From positions 44,896,051 through 44,960,050 of the forward strand of contig NC_133108.1 in assembly GCF_022965805.1 (NCBI RefSeq): a stretch of DNA of 64,000 nt. Reading direction: 5' to 3'. The notes beneath the pieces were generated by a model. It was not told the origin of the DNA. It saw nothing but the letters and a program-made list of their open reading frames with translations, and made no database searches. The DNA comes from Primulina eburnea (lineage: Eukaryota > Streptophyta > Magnoliopsida > Lamiales > Gesneriaceae). A program made the position numbers and the translations under genes. Shown here piece after piece: positions 61,597 to 64,000 of this stretch. Numbering within the stretch: position 1 is the first letter of the stretch; every line of letters begins with the position of its first letter.

Positions 61597-62600
61597 ACAT
61601 AATTTTTTGATTTTTCGACCTATATATCTTTCTCGATAATAAAGATAATTTTTTGATTTTTCGACCTAGTGATCTTTGACACGCATCACGTGCTTGTACA
61701 ATATTTTCACTGTAATTAAATTTATTTATATTGAAATGAGGATCATACTATAGATATTAAAATAGCAAGAGACTAAAAACAATTTGAAATAAAGAATTTA
61801 AAAGAAAATCAAAAAACAAATAAAATGAGAGGGCTGATGGCATAAGAAATGAGACGTGTGATTTATTGTGGAAAGAAAGTCATATTCACTTAGCTACATA
61901 TATAAGCTATTTCAATTAAAAACTCACACTTTATTAATATATTATAAAATAAAAACAGATTATGATACTAAATCTATTAAGAGAAAACTTAATATACACG
62001 GATAAGCGCATACATATACAAAAATGAACAAACAAACAAAATAGTAGCCTGACCTCGTAAAAGGAACCCGACTAACAACTTGAAAGCAAAAGTATTCGAA
62101 GGATTTACACACATATAAAGTTAGTGTGTATCTTCCACAGTGAACTGACTATTGAGATATATATAAAAAAATAACATTTTTTTTACCATCTAATAAAACG
62201 ATTGCCTCTTGGTAGGTAGCAGAGAGAGTGGCATAAATTGCAGCAAAGTATATTTGAAAATTTGCATTGGAGACTCGGAGAAGTTTAAGTTTATCTTTTT
62301 TCCTTCTTTTTCAAATTCGGAGTAAAAATACATAGCTCATTGGAAGACTGTTCACATCAAAAAAAAAAAAAATCAACGACCTAAAGCAATGAACTGAATC
62401 ACCAAATTGTAATGTAATGAAGTATAAATTTTTCTAGTTCTACATCTTTAAAACAATGATTACAAACTCCATGCATGTTACTTATTTCCATTTATGCCAA
62501 TGATATCTATGCCACAAAAATATTAATGCATTCAAAATAATCACATAACTGTATTTATTTATTCCTTTAATTCTTTTACGCAGACAATTTCATAATCTTA
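61594..62600. other. AT-rich spacer, no gene seen
   Basis: Contains only AT-rich sequence; TAATTTTTTGATTTTTCGAC occurs twice (61600 and 61648 region) as a short direct repeat. No coding region or RNA gene can be supported. Confidence 0.6.
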
Positions 62601-62607
62601 ATAAATT

Positions 62608-62765
62608 GCAAGTGATAGCGAAACGACAACGGCAACCAGATTCCCAACAACAACGTGGCATATAATAACGTTGATCTTTCTTTAAGACTAGGTTTGCCCT
62701 TTTATGACATGTTAAGACTAGAAGATGAGATTAGCCCTAATTGCACGCACAATACACATCATTTT
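62608..62765 (+). pseudogene. Micro-GATA family copy C: leader exon only, start codon lost
   Basis: The frame reads NDNGNQIPNNNVAYNNVDLSLRLGLPFYDMLRLEDE, the same leader as copies A and B. The position of the ATG is GTG/ATA, and the bases before the conserved part are out of frame. After LRLEDE it continues ISPNCTHNTHHFF with no finger exon downstream. This is a dead duplicate. The sequence CCTAATTGCACGCACA just past it is shared with copy A. Confidence 0.65.
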
Positions 62766-63041
62766 TTTGGTTTGTTTTTATCGGGTATTTTATTTTTGTT
62801 ATCTTCAATATTCATGGTTTGAATTTGAATAAATTAAATGTTTCTAATAGCTTAAATTAATTAGAGATAATTATTTATGACGAAAAAAATCCTAATTGCA
62901 CGCACAATTTATGCACGGAAATATTTTTCCAAGTCATTAATAGATTTTATCATATTTAAAAAAGAGAAACTAATTAATTAAAATTATTATAAAATCAATG
63001 TAAAATTTAGAATCATACGGATTAATCATCCCTATCATTAC

Positions 63042-63912
63042 TCAAACTTTATTCACAACTTCATCCTTGAAATTCAACTTCCCCTCTTGTTCATCAAAAC
63101 CAGCAGCACTTGCCTCAAGATCCACGCATTTATACCACTTGGCGCACATCACATAAACCACAAAATCCACAACAGTTAGCGCTGCAATCAGAAAATAAAA
63201 CTTGTCCATATGCCCCGTGTTCAAATCCTCTGGAATCCAACCAGGCTTGTTATCTTTTGCAGTGATTCCCATTACCATGTTCACCAGCATGCTGCTCACG
63301 AAGTTCCCTAACGAAATCGACGCCATGCACAGCGAGCTCCCGAAGCTCTTGATCCCATCCGGGGCCTGTCCGTTAAAGAATTCCAGCTGCCCCACGTACA
63401 TAAAAACTTCCGAGGCCCCGACTAGAACGTATTGCGGAATCTGCCAGAATATGTGCATTGAGCTGATATGCTCTCCGGGTATCACTTGTTTGAGCCTGCC
63501 GAGTTCTGTTAAGCCTGCAGCGACCATGGCTAGCATGCCGATCACGAGTCCTACGCCCATGCGCTGGAGCTCGGTTAGGCCTTTGGGGTTTCCGCTCAGT
63601 CTGCCGGCCAAAGGGACCAGGATGTGGCTGTATATTCCTGTGCAGATGAGCACGCTGCAGATGTCGAAAGCCGACATGCTGGCTGCAGGGAGGTGGAATT
63701 TTCCGATTTGGGAGTTCATAACTGCACCTTGCTCGACGAATAGTGAGGCCATTTGCGTGAAGATTACCGAGTATATGATCGTGCAGAGCCATATTGGTAG
63801 CATTCGGAAGATACATTTGGCTTCCTCGATTTGTGTTACTGTACAGAGGCGCCAGGGGTCAGCAGGGCCCAAGCGATCTTCTTCTGTCTCTATTGCTGCC
63901 TTATCAAGACAC
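63042..63912 (-). CDS. NPF (NRT1/PTR) transporter, NPF7-like, last exon; gene runs off the window
   Basis: Major-facilitator proton-coupled transporter of nitrate or other small solutes at a membrane. Only the final exon is in the window: 63912 (after a TTTTTTCAG acceptor) down to the TGA at 63042, 289 codons. Seen: CLDKAAIETEEDRLGPADPWRLCTVTQIEE, then the hydrophobic half LPIWLCTIIYSVIFTQMASLFVEQGAVM, GRLSGNPKGLTELQRMGVGL, WQIPQYVLVGASEVFMYVGQLEFF, QAPDGIKSFGSSLCMASISLGNFVSS, GWIPEDLNTGHMDKFYFLIAAL and VVYVMCAKWYKCVDLE. These are strong NPF signatures covering the C-terminal half of the 12-helix fold; GWIP.NLN.GH.D.FYFLLAALT fits the NPF7 group (NRT1.5/NRT1.8), but the subgroup is less sure. 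The plus-strand frame at 63202-63951 is its shadow. The N-terminal exons lie beyond 64000. Confidence 0.93.
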
Positions 63913-64000
63913 CTGAAAAAAATGATGTTTTATAAAACTTTTAAGTTCTAGAGGTACAAAATGATTCTAGCCAACAAGAATATGAGTGTTTGAAAAATCT

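Noticed and set aside
63202..63951. Plus-strand frame of 249 codons at the right edge
   Set aside because: Shadow of the NPF exon on the minus strand.

Overview
This is a stretch of AT-rich nuclear DNA from a flowering plant, most likely a core eudicot. The evidence is GT-AG-split genes encoding plant-specific families (a PBS1/PBL-type receptor-like cytoplasmic kinase, a KRP CDK inhibitor, a class III peroxidase, a callose synthase and an NPF transporter), a plant-type tRNA-Ala gene, a plant LINE of the DUF4283/endonuclease/RT type, MITEs and long AT microsatellites. I cannot name the species. Three copies of a short element ending in GTGAGAC/GTCTCAC would fit an asterid, but that is a weak guess.

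Layout. 1-3.5 kb: intergenic, with two long (AT)n tracts. 3519-5244 (+): complete five-exon RLCK VII kinase. 8792-11653 (+): complete three-exon KRP CDK inhibitor with a 2.1 kb first intron. 13.1-13.4 kb: RNase H fragment of a dead LINE. 13602-13674 (+): tRNA-Ala(AGC). 13953-16846 (+): complete five-exon 10-formyltetrahydrofolate synthetase (634 aa). 17483-18873 (-): complete four-exon class III peroxidase (325 aa). 19.7-20.5 kb: Mutator-like MITE with a perfect 9-bp target-site duplication. 21.2-21.7 kb: frameshifted A20/AN1 zinc-finger (SAP) pseudogene. 23067-56766 (-): very large callose synthase gene of the CALS9/GSL10 type. I could place 51 coding exons, all in phase, giving an intact 1,914-residue product, plus a probable non-coding 5' exon. 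Its 8.4 kb intron 43 holds a full-length LINE (28125-34348, +, with target-site duplication, poly(A) and two nonsense codons) and an older 5'-truncated LINE of the same family (about 26.3-28.0 kb, -). 58.4-62.8 kb: small tandem family of GATA-finger micro-genes, of which one copy carries a complete finger. 63042 to the right of the window (-): last exon of an NPF7-like transporter.

The genes are ordinary plant chromosomal neighbours and do not form one pathway. The most unusual material is the tandem micro-GATA cluster, which joins an EAR-like DLxLRLGLP leader to an 18-residue-loop GATA finger split by a GC-AG intron. Next come the structural oddities in the callose synthase gene: a duplicated exon/donor segment, a splice donor made by the edge of a microsatellite, and the nested LINEs. 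Exon borders were read by eye from homology plus splice consensus and phase; no transcript data were available.
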